A DNA stretch of 64,000 nucleotides from contig NZ_CP102096.1 of the NCBI RefSeq assembly GCF_024582835.1, positions 744,001 to 808,000 on the forward strand, read 5' to 3'. Shown here piece by piece: positions 37,323-44,967 of this stretch. A program made the position numbers and the translations under genes. The notes under the pieces are model-generated. The model worked only from the letters and a program-made list of their open reading frames with translations, searched no databases and was not told the origin of the DNA. Position 1 is the first letter of the stretch. Each line of letters begins with the position of its first letter. The stretch comes from Vibrio japonicus (lineage in GTDB: Bacteria > Pseudomonadota > Gammaproteobacteria > Enterobacterales > Vibrionaceae).

Positions 37323-37407
37323 TGGTGCGGAAGGAGAGACTTGAACTCTCACACCTTGCGGCGCCAGAACCTAAATCTGGTGCGTCTACCAATTCCGCCA
37401 CTTCCGC
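37323..37407 (-). tRNA. tRNA-Leu (TAG), 21st and last in the array
   Basis: 85-nt leucine-type cloverleaf with a long variable arm and encoded CCA. Acceptor is GCGGAAG / CTTCCGC and the anticodon loop TTTAGGT reads CUN codons. Last gene before the array terminator. Confidence 0.97.
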
Positions 37408-37454
37408 ATGATCGTAGTCATTAAGACAATTGGTATTCTTAACAACGTTTTATA

Positions 37455-37531
37455 TGGTGGCTACGACGGGATTCGAACCTGTGACCCCATCATTATGAGT
37501 GATGTGCTCTAACCAGCTGAGCTACGTAGCC
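37455..37531 (-). tRNA. tRNA-Met (CAT), elongator type
   Basis: 77 nt with CCA. Acceptor GGCTACG / CGTAGCC begins with a paired G1, unlike the initiator tRNA, so this is elongator Met. Two bases separate it from the tRNA-Leu upstream in the transcript. Confidence 0.97.
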
Positions 37532-37533
37532 AA

Positions 37534-37618
37534 TGGTGCGGAAGGAGAGACTTGAACTCTCACACCTTGCGGCGCCAGAACCTAAATCTGGTGCGTCTAC
37601 CAATTCCGCCACTTCCGC
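37534..37618 (-). tRNA. tRNA-Leu (TAG)
   Basis: Same 85-nt sequence as the other Leu copies. It lies downstream of a tRNA-Gln relic in the transcript. Confidence 0.97.
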
Positions 37619-37668
37619 ATCAATTTTGTGTTCATACCGCCAATTGGTAAAAGCGTTACGAAGTTGTA

Positions 37669-37736
37669 TGGCAGGCTGTTTATAGCCGAACCAGGGACAA
37701 TGAATGGGGCATCAAAAGATGTTATCCATCGTACCT
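37669..37736 (-). pseudogene. tRNA-Gln-like relic 1
   Basis: 68 nt. The minus strand keeps the AGGT start, the anticodon-loop block CTTTTGATGCC, the T-arm CCCTGGTTCG and the CCTGCCA end of tRNA-Gln. The acceptor, D and anticodon stems no longer pair. It has a new GGCT/AGCC mini-hairpin near the 3' end. Confidence 0.78.
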
Positions 37737-37743
37737 ATAATAA

Positions 37744-37818
37744 TGGCAGGTCTACCTGGATTCGAACCAGGGAATGGCGGCATCAAAAGCCGCTGCCTTA
37801 CCGCTTGGCGATAGACCT
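37744..37818 (-). tRNA. tRNA-Gln (TTG)
   Basis: 75-nt cloverleaf with CCA. Acceptor AGGTCTA / TAGACCT, anticodon stem GCGGC / GCCGC, loop TTTTGAT. Confidence 0.97.
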
Positions 37819-37850
37819 GCAGTTGCTCTAATCAAAGAGACTTTCAATCA

Positions 37851-37935
37851 TGGTGCGGAAGGAGAGACTTGAACTCTCACACCTTGCGGCGCCAGAACCT
37901 AAATCTGGTGCGTCTACCAATTCCGCCACTTCCGC
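37851..37935 (-). tRNA. tRNA-Leu (TAG)
   Basis: Array copy identical in sequence to the first Leu gene. 32 bases separate it from the Gln gene downstream. Confidence 0.97.
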
Positions 37936-37984
37936 ATCAATTTGTGTTCATACCGCCAATTGGTAAAAGCGTTATGAAGTTGTA

Positions 37985-38052
37985 TGGCAGGCTACTTTGA
38001 GCCGAGCCAGGGACAATAGATGAGGCATCAAAAGATGTTATCCACTGTACCT
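37985..38052 (-). pseudogene. tRNA-Gln-like relic 2
   Basis: 68 nt, the most divergent full-length relic. It keeps CTTTTGATGCC and the GGCT/AGCC mini-hairpin stem, but the hairpin loop differs (CAAAGT against ATAAAC in the others). Confidence 0.78.
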
Positions 38053-38060
38053 ATCAATAA

Positions 38061-38135
38061 TGGCAGGTCTACCTGGATTCGAACCAGGGAATGGCGGCAT
38101 CAAAAGCCGCTGCCTTACCGCTTGGCGATAGACCT
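38061..38135 (-). tRNA. tRNA-Gln (TTG)
   Basis: Intact 75-nt copy, identical to the other Gln genes, eight bases upstream of relic 2 in the transcript. Confidence 0.97.
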
Positions 38136-38167
38136 GCAGTTGCTCTAATAAAAGAGACTTTCAATCA

Positions 38168-38252
38168 TGGTGCGGAAGGAGAGACTTGAACTCTCACACC
38201 TTACGGCGCCAGAACCTAAATCTGGTGCGTCTACCAATTCCGCCACTTCCGC
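38168..38252 (-). tRNA. tRNA-Leu (TAG), variable-arm variant
   Basis: One base differs from the other Leu copies: the plus strand reads ttacgg instead of ttgcgg in the variable-arm region. Otherwise identical and intact. Confidence 0.96.
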
Positions 38253-38277
38253 ATGATTTGTTTGTAGAATGTCAAGA

Positions 38278-38362
38278 TGGTGCGGAAGGAGAGACTTGAA
38301 CTCTCACACCTTGCGGCGCCAGAACCTAAATCTGGTGCGTCTACCAATTCCGCCACTTCCGC
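38278..38362 (-). tRNA. tRNA-Leu (TAG) with pairing leader and trailer
   Basis: Intact 85-nt copy. Its flanks are complementary (plus strand GTAGAATGTCAAGA before, TCTTGATTCTAC after), extending the acceptor stem by about 12 pairs with a small bulge. This could guide RNase processing. Confidence 0.97.
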
Positions 38363-38409
38363 GTCTTGATTCTACAGGACTGTTAGCCTTAGCTAGCAAT
38401 CGAAATTAA

Positions 38410-38486
38410 TGGTGGCTACGACGGGATTCGAACCTGTGACCCCATCATTATGAGTGATGTGCTCTAACCAGCTGAGCTACGTAGCC
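38410..38486 (-). tRNA. tRNA-Met (CAT), elongator type
   Basis: 77-nt copy identical to the other Met genes. Three bases separate it from the next Leu. Confidence 0.97.
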
Positions 38487-38489
38487 AAA

Positions 38490-38574
38490 TGGTGCGGAAG
38501 GAGAGACTTGAACTCTCACACCTTGCGGCGCCAGAACCTAAATCTGGTGCGTCTACCAATTCCGCCACTTCCGC
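38490..38574 (-). tRNA. tRNA-Leu (TAG)
   Basis: Leu gene of the first unit of the 318-bp triplicate. Confidence 0.97.
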
Positions 38575-38624
38575 ATCAATTTTGTGTTCATACCGCTAAT
38601 TGGTAAAAGCGTTATGAAGTTGTA

Positions 38625-38692
38625 TGGCAGGCTGTTTATAGCCGAACCAGGGACAATGAATGGGGCATCAAAAGATGTTATCCATCGTACCT
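38625..38692 (-). pseudogene. tRNA-Gln-like relic 3
   Basis: 68 nt, essentially the same as relics 4 and 5. It keeps the anticodon-loop block, T-arm and CCTGCCA end, with no valid cloverleaf. Confidence 0.78.
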
Positions 38693-38700
38693 ATCAATAA

Positions 38701-38775
38701 TGGCAGGTCTACCTGGATTCGAACCAGGGAATGGCGGCATCAAAAGCCGCTGCCTTACCGCTTGGCGATAGACCT
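38701..38775 (-). tRNA. tRNA-Gln (TTG)
   Basis: Intact 75-nt copy in the first triplicate unit. Confidence 0.97.
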
Positions 38776-38807
38776 GCAGTTGCTCTAATCAAAGAGACTT
38801 TCAATCA

Positions 38808-38892
38808 TGGTGCGGAAGGAGAGACTTGAACTCTCACACCTTGCGGCGCCAGAACCTAAATCTGGTGCGTCTACCAATTCCGCCACTTCCGC
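38808..38892 (-). tRNA. tRNA-Leu (TAG)
   Basis: Leu gene of the second triplicate unit. Confidence 0.97.
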
Positions 38893-38942
38893 ATCAATTT
38901 TGTGTTCATACCGCTAATTGGTAAAAGCGTTATGAAGTTGTA

Positions 38943-39010
38943 TGGCAGGCTGTTTATAGCCGAACCAGGGACAATGAATGGGGCATCAAAAGATGTTATC
39001 CATCGTACCT
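38943..39010 (-). pseudogene. tRNA-Gln-like relic 4
   Basis: Same 68-nt sequence as relic 3, in the second triplicate unit. Confidence 0.78.
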
Positions 39011-39018
39011 ATCAATAA

Positions 39019-39093
39019 TGGCAGGTCTACCTGGATTCGAACCAGGGAATGGCGGCATCAAAAGCCGCTGCCTTACCGCTTGGCGATAGACCT
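39019..39093 (-). tRNA. tRNA-Gln (TTG)
   Basis: Intact 75-nt copy in the second triplicate unit. Confidence 0.97.
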
Positions 39094-39125
39094 GCAGTTG
39101 CTCTAATCAAAGAGACTTTCAATCA

Positions 39126-39210
39126 TGGTGCGGAAGGAGAGACTTGAACTCTCACACCTTGCGGCGCCAGAACCTAAATCTGGTGCGTCTACCAATTCCG
39201 CCACTTCCGC
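39126..39210 (-). tRNA. tRNA-Leu (TAG)
   Basis: Leu gene of the third triplicate unit. Confidence 0.97.
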
Positions 39211-39260
39211 ATCAATTTTGTGTTCATACCGCTAATTGGTAAAAGCGTTATGAAGTTGTA

Positions 39261-39328
39261 TGGCAGGCTGTTTATAGCCGAACCAGGGACAATGAATGGG
39301 GCATCAAAAGATGTTATCCATCGTACCT
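39261..39328 (-). pseudogene. tRNA-Gln-like relic 5
   Basis: Same 68-nt sequence as relics 3 and 4, in the third triplicate unit. Confidence 0.78.
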
Positions 39329-39336
39329 ATCAATAA

Positions 39337-39411
39337 TGGCAGGTCTACCTGGATTCGAACCAGGGAATGGCGGCATCAAAAGCCGCTGCCTTACCGCTTG
39401 GCGATAGACCT
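39337..39411 (-). tRNA. tRNA-Gln (TTG)
   Basis: Intact 75-nt copy in the third triplicate unit. Confidence 0.97.
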
Positions 39412-39443
39412 GCAGTTGCTCTAATCAAAGAGACTTTCAATCA

Positions 39444-39528
39444 TGGTGCGGAAGGAGAGACTTGAACTCTCACACCTTGCGGCGCCAGAACCTAAATCTG
39501 GTGCGTCTACCAATTCCGCCACTTCCGC
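39444..39528 (-). tRNA. tRNA-Leu (TAG)
   Basis: Intact copy, first gene of the second Leu-Leu-Met block on the plus-strand order. Confidence 0.97.
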
Positions 39529-39553
39529 ATGATTTGTTTGTAGAATGTCAAGA

Positions 39554-39638
39554 TGGTGCGGAAGGAGAGACTTGAACTCTCACACCTTGCGGCGCCAGAA
39601 CCTAAATCTGGTGCGTCTACCAATTCCGCCACTTCCGC
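39554..39638 (-). tRNA. tRNA-Leu (TAG) with pairing leader and trailer
   Basis: Intact copy with the same complementary flanks as the Leu at 38278-38362. Confidence 0.97.
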
Positions 39639-39685
39639 GTCTTGATTCTACAGGACTGTTAGCCTTAGCTAGCAATCGAAATTAA

Positions 39686-39762
39686 TGGTGGCTACGACGG
39701 GATTCGAACCTGTGACCCCATCATTATGAGTGATGTGCTCTAACCAGCTGAGCTACGTAGCC
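39686..39762 (-). tRNA. tRNA-Met (CAT), elongator type
   Basis: 77-nt intact copy. Confidence 0.97.
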
Positions 39763-39850
39763 ATTTGAGCGAGACAATATAAACCTTCGCGCTCTTAGTG
39801 ACAAGCCCTTTTTGTGAAAGGCTTAACACTTTGAAAAAATGCTCGATTTG

Positions 39851-39907
39851 CTTTCAATCGAACCAGGGACAATAGATGGGCATCAAAGGATGTTATCCAC
39901 TGTACCT
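39851..39907 (-). pseudogene. tRNA-Gln-like relic 6 (3' end replaced)
   Basis: Retains the first part of the relic (GGTACA... CTTTTGATGCC-like block, CCCTGGTTCGAT). Beyond the T-arm the sequence is unrelated, and there is no CCTGCCA end. Interestingly it keeps TTCGA, closer to the true tRNA than the other relics. Confidence 0.65.
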
Positions 39908-39915
39908 ATAAATAA

Positions 39916-39990
39916 TGGCAGGTCTACCTGGATTCGAACCAGGGAATGGCGGCATCAAAAGCCGCTGCCTTACCGCTTGGCGATAGACCT
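39916..39990 (-). tRNA. tRNA-Gln (TTG)
   Basis: Third gene in transcript order (Met-Leu-Gln), matching the order at the head of the E. coli metT operon. Confidence 0.97.
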
Positions 39991-40033
39991 GCAGGCATAG
40001 TCTTAAAAGACTAATTTCTCTTTCGAGAAAACA

Positions 40034-40118
40034 TGGTGCGGAAGGAGAGACTTGAACTCTCACACCTTGCGGCGCCAGAACCTAAATCTGGTGCGTCTAC
40101 CAATTCCGCCACTTCCGC
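40034..40118 (-). tRNA. tRNA-Leu (TAG)
   Basis: Second gene in transcript order. The spacer to Gln folds into two small hairpins (AGTCTT/AGACT and TTTCTC/GAGAAA). Confidence 0.97.
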
Positions 40119-40120
40119 AT

Positions 40121-40160
40121 CTATTCCTAGTTGCTCTTAATAAAAAGAACACTTAGGAAT
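40121..40160 (-). repeat. spacer hairpin between first Met and first Leu
   Basis: ATTCCTA near 40124 pairs with TAGGAAT near 40155 with an inner CTCTT/AAGA stem. Likely a processing structure in the precursor. Confidence 0.55.
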
Positions 40161-40236
40161 GGTGGCTACGACGGGATTCGAACCTGTGACCCCATCATTA
40201 TGAGTGATGTGCTCTAACCAGCTGAGCTACGTAGCC
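40160..40236 (-). tRNA. tRNA-Met (CAT), first in the array
   Basis: 77-nt elongator Met, promoter-proximal gene of the 21-gene array. It lies about 56 bases after the -10 element. Confidence 0.97.
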
Positions 40237-40292
40237 AATACCATGTTTTTCGTTCTCGTCGTTTCGTTGCCTTATCGTCGGGAACGGCGCGC

Positions 40293-40321
40293 ATTATGCG
40301 AAGTTGAGTTAGATCCGTCAA
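40293..40321 (-). promoter_or_regulatory. promoter of the tRNA array
   Basis: On the minus strand: TTGACG, 17-base spacer, CATAAT, then GCGCGCC. This is a strong sigma-70 promoter whose GC-rich discriminator is typical of stringently controlled stable-RNA genes. Confidence 0.88.
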
Positions 40322-40454
40322 CAGTTTTTTTGAATAAATTGGCCAAAACGGCTTGTTCGGTTTCTTTTTAAACAAAGAGGCGTGTTAATGATCAAAAACA
40401 GATAACAAAATGACATTCCACTTTGAATTAAAATGGTTTTCAATCGAGCGGATA

Positions 40455-40481
40455 AACAAAAGCCAGCAATTAAGCTGGCTT
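40455..40481 (-). terminator. ychF terminator
   Basis: AAGCCAGC / GCTGGCTT stem with a 6-base loop. The minus strand continues TTTGTTT. Confidence 0.85.
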
Positions 40482-40506
40482 GTAAACTCAATAACTTGGG
40501 TAAAAG

Positions 40507-41598
40507 TTATACATTGAAGCGGAAGTGAACAACGTCACCATCTTTAACGATGTATTCTTTACCTTCTAGACGCCATTTACCTGCGTCTTTTGCACCATTT
40601 TCACCGTTGTACTGGATAAAGTCATCGTAACCAACAACTTCAGCGCGGATAAAGCCTTTTTCGAAGTCAGTGTGGATCTTACCTGCCGCTTGAGGAGCTG
40701 TCGCACCTACAGGGATTGTCCATGCGCGAACTTCTTTTACACCAGCTGTGAAGTATGTGTGCAGAGTCAGCAGTTCATAACCAGAACGAATTACACGGTT
40801 AAGACCTGGCTCTTCGATCCCCATGTCTGCTAGGAACTCTTCACGATCTTCGTCTTCAAGTTCAGATAGCTCAGACTCGATAGCTGCACATACAGGTACA
40901 ACTACGTTGTTTTCTTTTTCTGCGAACTCACGAACTGCATCTAGGTACGGGTTATTTTCGAAACCATCTTCGTTCACGTTTGCAATGTACATAGTTGGCT
41001 TAAGCGTTAGGAAGTTTAGGTAGCCGATCGCTGCTAACTCTTCTTTAGATAGCTCAACTGTGCGTGCCATGCCGCCTTCAGTTAGAATAGGTAACAGCTT
41101 TTCTAATACTGTTAGTTCGAATTTCGCGTCTTTATCACCGCCTTTTGCCTTCTTCGCGTTACGCTGGATAGCGCGTTCACAAGAATCAAGGTCAGCCATT
41201 GCTAGTTCAAGGTTGATCACTTCGATATCTTCGATAGGCGATACTTTACCTGCAACGTGAACAATGTTTTCGTTCTCAAAACAACGTACAACGTGACCGA
41301 TAGCGTCAGTTTCACGGATGTTTGCTAGGAATTTGTTACCCAGACCTTCACCGCGAGATGCGCCAGCCACTAGACCTGCGATATCTACGAATTCCATTGT
41401 TGTAGGCAGAATTCTCTGTGGGTTAACGATTTTCGCTAATGCATCCAGACGTAGATCTGGCACTGGTACAACACCAGTGTTTGGTTCGATTGTACAGAAC
41501 GGGAAGTTCGCTGCTTCGATGCCCGCTTTAGTTAGTGCGTTAAACAGAGTTGATTTACCAACGTTTGGTAGGCCAACGATGCCACATTTAAAACCCAT
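40507..41598 (-). CDS. ychF: YchF/OLA1-family ATPase
   Basis: 363 residues, the family length. P-loop GLPNVGKST is at residues 9-17. Asn-x-x-Glu (NVNED) replaces the GTPase NKxD, as in this ATP-preferring Obg-family branch. A C-terminal TGS domain (about 280-363) ends [11 protein letters not shown]. It binds ribosomes and affects stress responses. The frame is open to an ATG at 41658 inside pth, but the conserved start MGFKCGIVG is at 41598. It forms an operon with pth, ten bases upstream. Confidence 0.97.
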   Translation of the reverse strand: MGFKCGIVGLPNVGKSTLFNALTKAGIEAANFPFCTIEPNTGVVPVPDLRLDALAKIVNPQRILPTTMEFVDIAGLVAGASRGEGLGNKFLANIRETDAIGHVVRCFENENIVHVAGKVSPIEDIEVINLELAMADLDSCERAIQRNAKKAKGGDKDAKFELTVLEKLLPILTEGGMARTVELSKEELAAIGYLNFLTLKPTMYIANVNEDGFENNPYLDAVREFAEKENNVVVPVCAAIESELSELEDEDREEFLADMGIEEPGLNRVIRSGYELLTLHTYFTAGVKEVRAWTIPVGATAPQAAGKIHTDFEKGFIRAEVVGYDDFIQYNGENGAKDAGKWRLEGKEYIVKDGDVVHFRFNV

Positions 41599-41608
41599 GA
41601 TGATAACC

Positions 41609-42199
41609 TTATTCAGCTTTGAACGTGTGTAGACGGTTTTGTGCTTTTGATAAGCCATCCTTTAATAGAATGTCTAGGCAGCGGACAGACTCATCTGCTG
41701 CTGCATCAAGAAGCTCTTGCTCTTTTGCAGGTGCTTTACCAAGAACAAAACCTGCTACTTTATCTTTGTGTCCAGGATGGCCAATACCAATCCTTAAACG
41801 ATAGAAATCTTTGCAATTGCCAAGTTTGCTAATTGTGTCGCGAAGACCATTGTGACCGCCGTGACCACCGCCTTTCTTAAACTTAGCGACACCAGGAGGC
41901 AAATCCAACTCATCGTGCGCTACCATTATCTCTTCTGGTTTAATTTGATAGAACTTTGCCAAAGCGGCAATAGCTTTACCAGAGAGGTTCATAAAGGTGG
42001 TAGGGATAAGTAGTCGTAGATCCTGACCATTCATCGTAATACGCCCTGTCATGCCGAAGAATTTCACTTCATTCTTCAGTGTGATGTTGTGGACGCGTGC
42101 TAGCTCTTCTACTACCCAAGCTCCCGCATTATGTCGAGTTTTTGCATATTCAGGCCCCGGATTAGCTAGGCCGACGAGAAGTTTAATTTGTTGACTCAA
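41609..42199 (-). CDS. pth: peptidyl-tRNA hydrolase
   Basis: 196 residues from a TTG start. Catalytic residues are N13 and H23 ([14 protein letters not shown]), and the aspartate lies in HDELDLPPG. It rescues tRNAs from prematurely released peptidyl-tRNA. The TTG at 42199 gives the normal family start ([14 protein letters not shown]). The frame remains open upstream to 42301, but that stretch contains the prs terminator and no family sequence. The ribosome site is weak (GAGATCC). Confidence 0.95.
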   Translation of the reverse strand: MSQQIKLLVGLANPGPEYAKTRHNAGAWVVEELARVHNITLKNEVKFFGMTGRITMNGQDLRLLIPTTFMNLSGKAIAALAKFYQIKPEEIMVAHDELDLPPGVAKFKKGGGHGGHNGLRDTISKLGNCKDFYRLRIGIGHPGHKDKVAGFVLGKAPAKEQELLDAAADESVRCLDILLKDGLSKAQNRLHTFKAE

Positions 42200-42290
42200 G
42201 GTTAGGATCTCTCTTGGAATCTCAAAAAGCGCAGTATGATAGCACAGAATTCTCACATCGGGCGAGGTGAGAAAAACTCGTGGACAGAAA

Positions 42291-42320
42291 ATAAAAAACA
42301 CCCCAAAAAAGGGGTGTTTT
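42291..42320 (-). terminator. prs terminator
   Basis: AAAACACCCC / GGGGTGTTTT stem around six As. The minus strand continues TTATTTT. It separates prs from pth-ychF. Confidence 0.9.
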
Positions 42321-42346
42321 AAAATCAGTGTACTGAAACGTTCGAA

Positions 42347-43291
42347 TTAGTTGAACATTGCAGAAATTGACTCTTCGTTGCTGATGCGACGAATGGCTTC
42401 AGCAAGCATGCGAGATAGGCTTAGCGTGGTTACTTTACCCGTCGCTTCCATCTCTTTAGGCATAGTGATTGAGTCAGTGACGATCACTTGGTCTAGAACT
42501 GAGTTGCCGATGTTTTGCGCAGCGTTACCTGAGAATACAGCGTGAGTCGCGTAAGCAAATACACGCTTAGCACCGCGCTCTTTTAGTGCTTCTGCTGCTT
42601 TACATAATGTGCCGCCAGTGTCGATCATGTCGTCAACGATCACACAGTCGCGACCTTCAACATCACCGATTAGGTTCATTACTTCAGAAACGTTTGCACG
42701 TGGACGACGCTTGTCAACGATAGCGATATCGATATCACCTAGCGCTTTAGCCGTTGCACGAGCACGAACAACACCACCAAGGTCAGGAGAAACCACAACT
42801 GGGTTTTCTAGGCCGCGAGCTTGCATGTCTTCAAGAAGTACTGGAGTACCGAAGATGTTATCTACTGGTACGTCGAAGAAACCTTGAATCTGTTCAGCGT
42901 GAAGGTCGATAGTAAGAACGCGGTCAACACCAACGTTAGAAAGGAAATCTGCAACAACTTTAGCCGTGATTGGTACACGAGCAGAACGAACACGACGGTC
43001 TTGGCGTGCATAGCCGAAATAAGGGATAACTGCAGTAATACGGCCCGCTGAAGCGCGGCGCATTGCGTCAATCATCACTACTAGTTCCATTAGGTTGTCG
43101 TTAGTTGGTGCGCAGGTAGATTGGATGATGAAAACATCGCTACCACGTACGTTTTCGTTGATTTGAACAGCGACTTCGCCGTCAGAGAAACGAGAAACAG
43201 ATGCGTCACCAAGAGAGATGTAAAGACGATCAGCAATACGTTGGGCTAGTTCAGGTGTAGCGTTACCAGCAAATAGCTTCATATCAGGCAC
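42347..43291 (-). CDS. prs: ribose-phosphate pyrophosphokinase
   Basis: 314 residues, very close to E. coli Prs throughout ([20 protein letters not shown] start). It has the PRPP loop [17 protein letters not shown] and the catalytic flexible-loop region [18 protein letters not shown]. It makes PRPP for purine, pyrimidine, NAD, His and Trp synthesis. 29 bases after ispE, it may be co-transcribed with lolB-ispE as in E. coli. Confidence 0.98.
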   Translation of the reverse strand: MPDMKLFAGNATPELAQRIADRLYISLGDASVSRFSDGEVAVQINENVRGSDVFIIQSTCAPTNDNLMELVVMIDAMRRASAGRITAVIPYFGYARQDRRVRSARVPITAKVVADFLSNVGVDRVLTIDLHAEQIQGFFDVPVDNIFGTPVLLEDMQARGLENPVVVSPDLGGVVRARATAKALGDIDIAIVDKRRPRANVSEVMNLIGDVEGRDCVIVDDMIDTGGTLCKAAEALKERGAKRVFAYATHAVFSGNAAQNIGNSVLDQVIVTDSITMPKEMEATGKVTTLSLSRMLAEAIRRISNEESISAMFN

Positions 43292-43320
43292 GGTGGAAAC
43301 CTCAGGGTTGCGTCCAGTTT

Positions 43321-44193
43321 TTAGATAGATTGTTTGTGGGCTAATTGGTACTTAGCCAGAGTCTCATGCAAAGGTGAGGTGTTCTTACCTTGCGCAATAA
43401 ATGCGGAGACGTTGTCAGATATTTTATCAAGGACATTTTGTGCTTCGCTTTCGCTTGAAAACTCAGCAAAAACGCACGATCCAGTCCCAGTCAATCTTGA
43501 CGGCGCATATTGTAGCAGCCATGAAAGTTCCTTATCAACCTCTGGATAAAGCATTCGGACAATTTTTTCGCAATCGTTTCCGTAATCAGCGTCAAGAAGT
43601 GTTGCCAGCTCTCGCTTTGGTGTATTTCTGATCAAATCCGGATGAGTAAATATATCAACAGTCGCGATACTTACGTTGGGTCTTACCACTAAGTACCACT
43701 TTTCTTCCGGCTCTGCTTCGGTCAGTTGTTCGCCGATCCCTTCAGCAAAAGCGGCAAATCCTCGCGTGAATACGGGTACGTCTGCACCGAGTTTTAAGCC
43801 GATTTCCGCTAACGTGTCTTCTGATTGTTCGGTTTGCCACAGGTGGTTGAGGGCTACAAGCGTGGTTGCCGCATTGGACGAACCACCACCAATACCGCCA
43901 CCCATAGGTAAGACTTTATTCAGTTGGATATGCGCGCCATAGGACGTGCCACTTCTTTCTTGCAGCGCTTTAGCCGCTTTCCATATTAAGTTGTCTTGCA
44001 GGGCAACTCCCGGAATTTCCGGTTCTAAAGTAATCTCCCCACTATGGTTTGCGGTAATCGTAAGTTCGTCACCGTGGGTTAAAAACTGGAACAAAGTCTG
44101 TAGTTCATGATAGCCATTGTCTCTGCGCCCCGTGATGTAGAGAAACAAATTAAGTTTGGCTGGAGAGGGCCACGAGGTGGTTGCATTGATCAT
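43321..44193 (-). CDS. ispE: 4-diphosphocytidyl-2-C-methyl-D-erythritol kinase
   Basis: 290 residues, GHMP kinase fold: substrate motif [17 protein letters not shown] near the N-terminus, ATP loop [15 protein letters not shown], and C-terminal [12 protein letters not shown]. It performs the ATP-dependent step of the MEP isoprenoid pathway. The ATG at 44193 overlaps the lolB stop (ATGA), so translation is coupled. An upstream ATG at 44208 is in frame but lies inside lolB. Confidence 0.97.
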   Translation of the reverse strand: MINATTSWPSPAKLNLFLYITGRRDNGYHELQTLFQFLTHGDELTITANHSGEITLEPEIPGVALQDNLIWKAAKALQERSGTSYGAHIQLNKVLPMGGGIGGGSSNAATTLVALNHLWQTEQSEDTLAEIGLKLGADVPVFTRGFAAFAEGIGEQLTEAEPEEKWYLVVRPNVSIATVDIFTHPDLIRNTPKRELATLLDADYGNDCEKIVRMLYPEVDKELSWLLQYAPSRLTGTGSCVFAEFSSESEAQNVLDKISDNVSAFIAQGKNTSPLHETLAKYQLAHKQSI

Positions 44194-44807
44194 GAATTCA
44201 GATCCCACTTGGTAATGACAATATTAATCGAGATATCGTTTTGCTTGAGTTTGAGCTTTTTAGGAAGAGGCAAGGCAACGCCTGAATATTGGATGTCTGT
44301 GTATTCAATGTATTCGAGCTGCCAAAGTTGCCCATCAATGCTCTTATTGAGCGTTGCAACAGTGTTGGTATCGTTGAGTTGATAAGCATCTGCTCCTGTC
44401 GGATCTCCTAACAACCAATTGCTCAATTGATCTACGGGGATGGTTAATCCAGTCAGTTGGTAAATCAGAGAGTCGGCATCTTTGGATGAATAGGTACCGT
44501 TGTCGTAGGTTTCGACCATTGCACCTTGCGGTGTGATGTTTAGATTGAGAGCGGTTTGCCCTAAAAAGGTGGTGAGTCTCAGTTGTTTAGTGAGAGGAGA
44601 GTGTTTCCATTGAAAATTCAGTGATTGTCGCTGATCTGGTGCAATGTACCCTAATTTGCCGTTAGAACTGTACTGAGTGATGGTATCTAAACGTTGTTGA
44701 TGTGTATCCCACTCTACATTGGTCGTACTGGGCTCGACGGTTGCACAACCTGACAAAATCAGCACATTGAGAGCGAGAATCCAAAGAGGGCGAAAATTCG
44801 TCATCAT
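44190..44807 (-). CDS. lolB: LolB, outer-membrane lipoprotein receptor
   Basis: 205 residues. Lipoprotein signal with LSGC (Cys 21). The mature domain forms the LolA-like barrel ([33 protein letters not shown]). It accepts lipoproteins from LolA and inserts them in the outer membrane, which serves FlgH, FlgO, FlgP and BamC in this window. Two consecutive ATGs make the first residue ambiguous. It is divergent from hemA. Confidence 0.95.
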   Translation of the reverse strand: MMTNFRPLWILALNVLILSGCATVEPSTTNVEWDTHQQRLDTITQYSSNGKLGYIAPDQRQSLNFQWKHSPLTKQLRLTTFLGQTALNLNITPQGAMVETYDNGTYSSKDADSLIYQLTGLTIPVDQLSNWLLGDPTGADAYQLNDTNTVATLNKSIDGQLWQLEYIEYTDIQYSGVALPLPKKLKLKQNDISINIVITKWDLNS

Positions 44808-44967
44808 TGTTGTTTATTTATCCAAGTTTTGATTTTCTTGTGTCACACTATATCACTGAAATCACGAACTAAAGAAAACATATCCTTAATGCCCTTTAAT
44901 TAAATTGGGTCATCAAGTAAAATTCCGTCCCTATTTATTCATTTCTGATTCAGAGAACTCGCGATAC

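Larger units (their letters stand above)
37534..38167 (-). repeat. two tandem 317-bp Leu-relic-Gln units
   Basis: Starts at 37534 and 37851, period 317. Each contains tRNA-Leu, a conserved spacer with a tRNA-Gln relic, and tRNA-Gln. The units differ at several spacer positions, so this pair is older or less homogenised than the triplet at 38490-39443. Confidence 0.9.
38168..38486 (-). repeat. duplicated Leu-Leu-Met block, copy A
   Basis: Matches 39444-39762 with a constant offset of 1276 bases, including both inter-tRNA spacers. The one difference I see is the variable-arm base in the Leu gene at 38168. Confidence 0.9.
38490..39443 (-). repeat. three tandem 318-bp Leu-relic-Gln units
   Basis: Starts at 38490, 38808 and 39126, exact period 318. 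By eye the three units are the same base for base, including the spacers and relics, which points to very recent amplification or ongoing gene conversion. A fourth Leu follows at 39444. Confidence 0.93.
39444..39762 (-). repeat. duplicated Leu-Leu-Met block, copy B
   Basis: Matches 38168-38486 at an offset of 1276, about four 318-319-bp units, so the larger duplication carried whole units with it. Confidence 0.9.

Noticed and set aside
37628..37831. A 67-codon frame across a tRNA spacer
   Set aside because: It runs antisense through a tRNA-Gln gene and its relic, so it is chance coding in non-coding repeats.
37323..40236. Regularly spaced repeats that could be taken for a CRISPR array
   Set aside because: The 85-, 77- and 75-bp repeats fold as perfect tRNAs with CCA ends, spacers are themselves repeated, and no cas gene is near.
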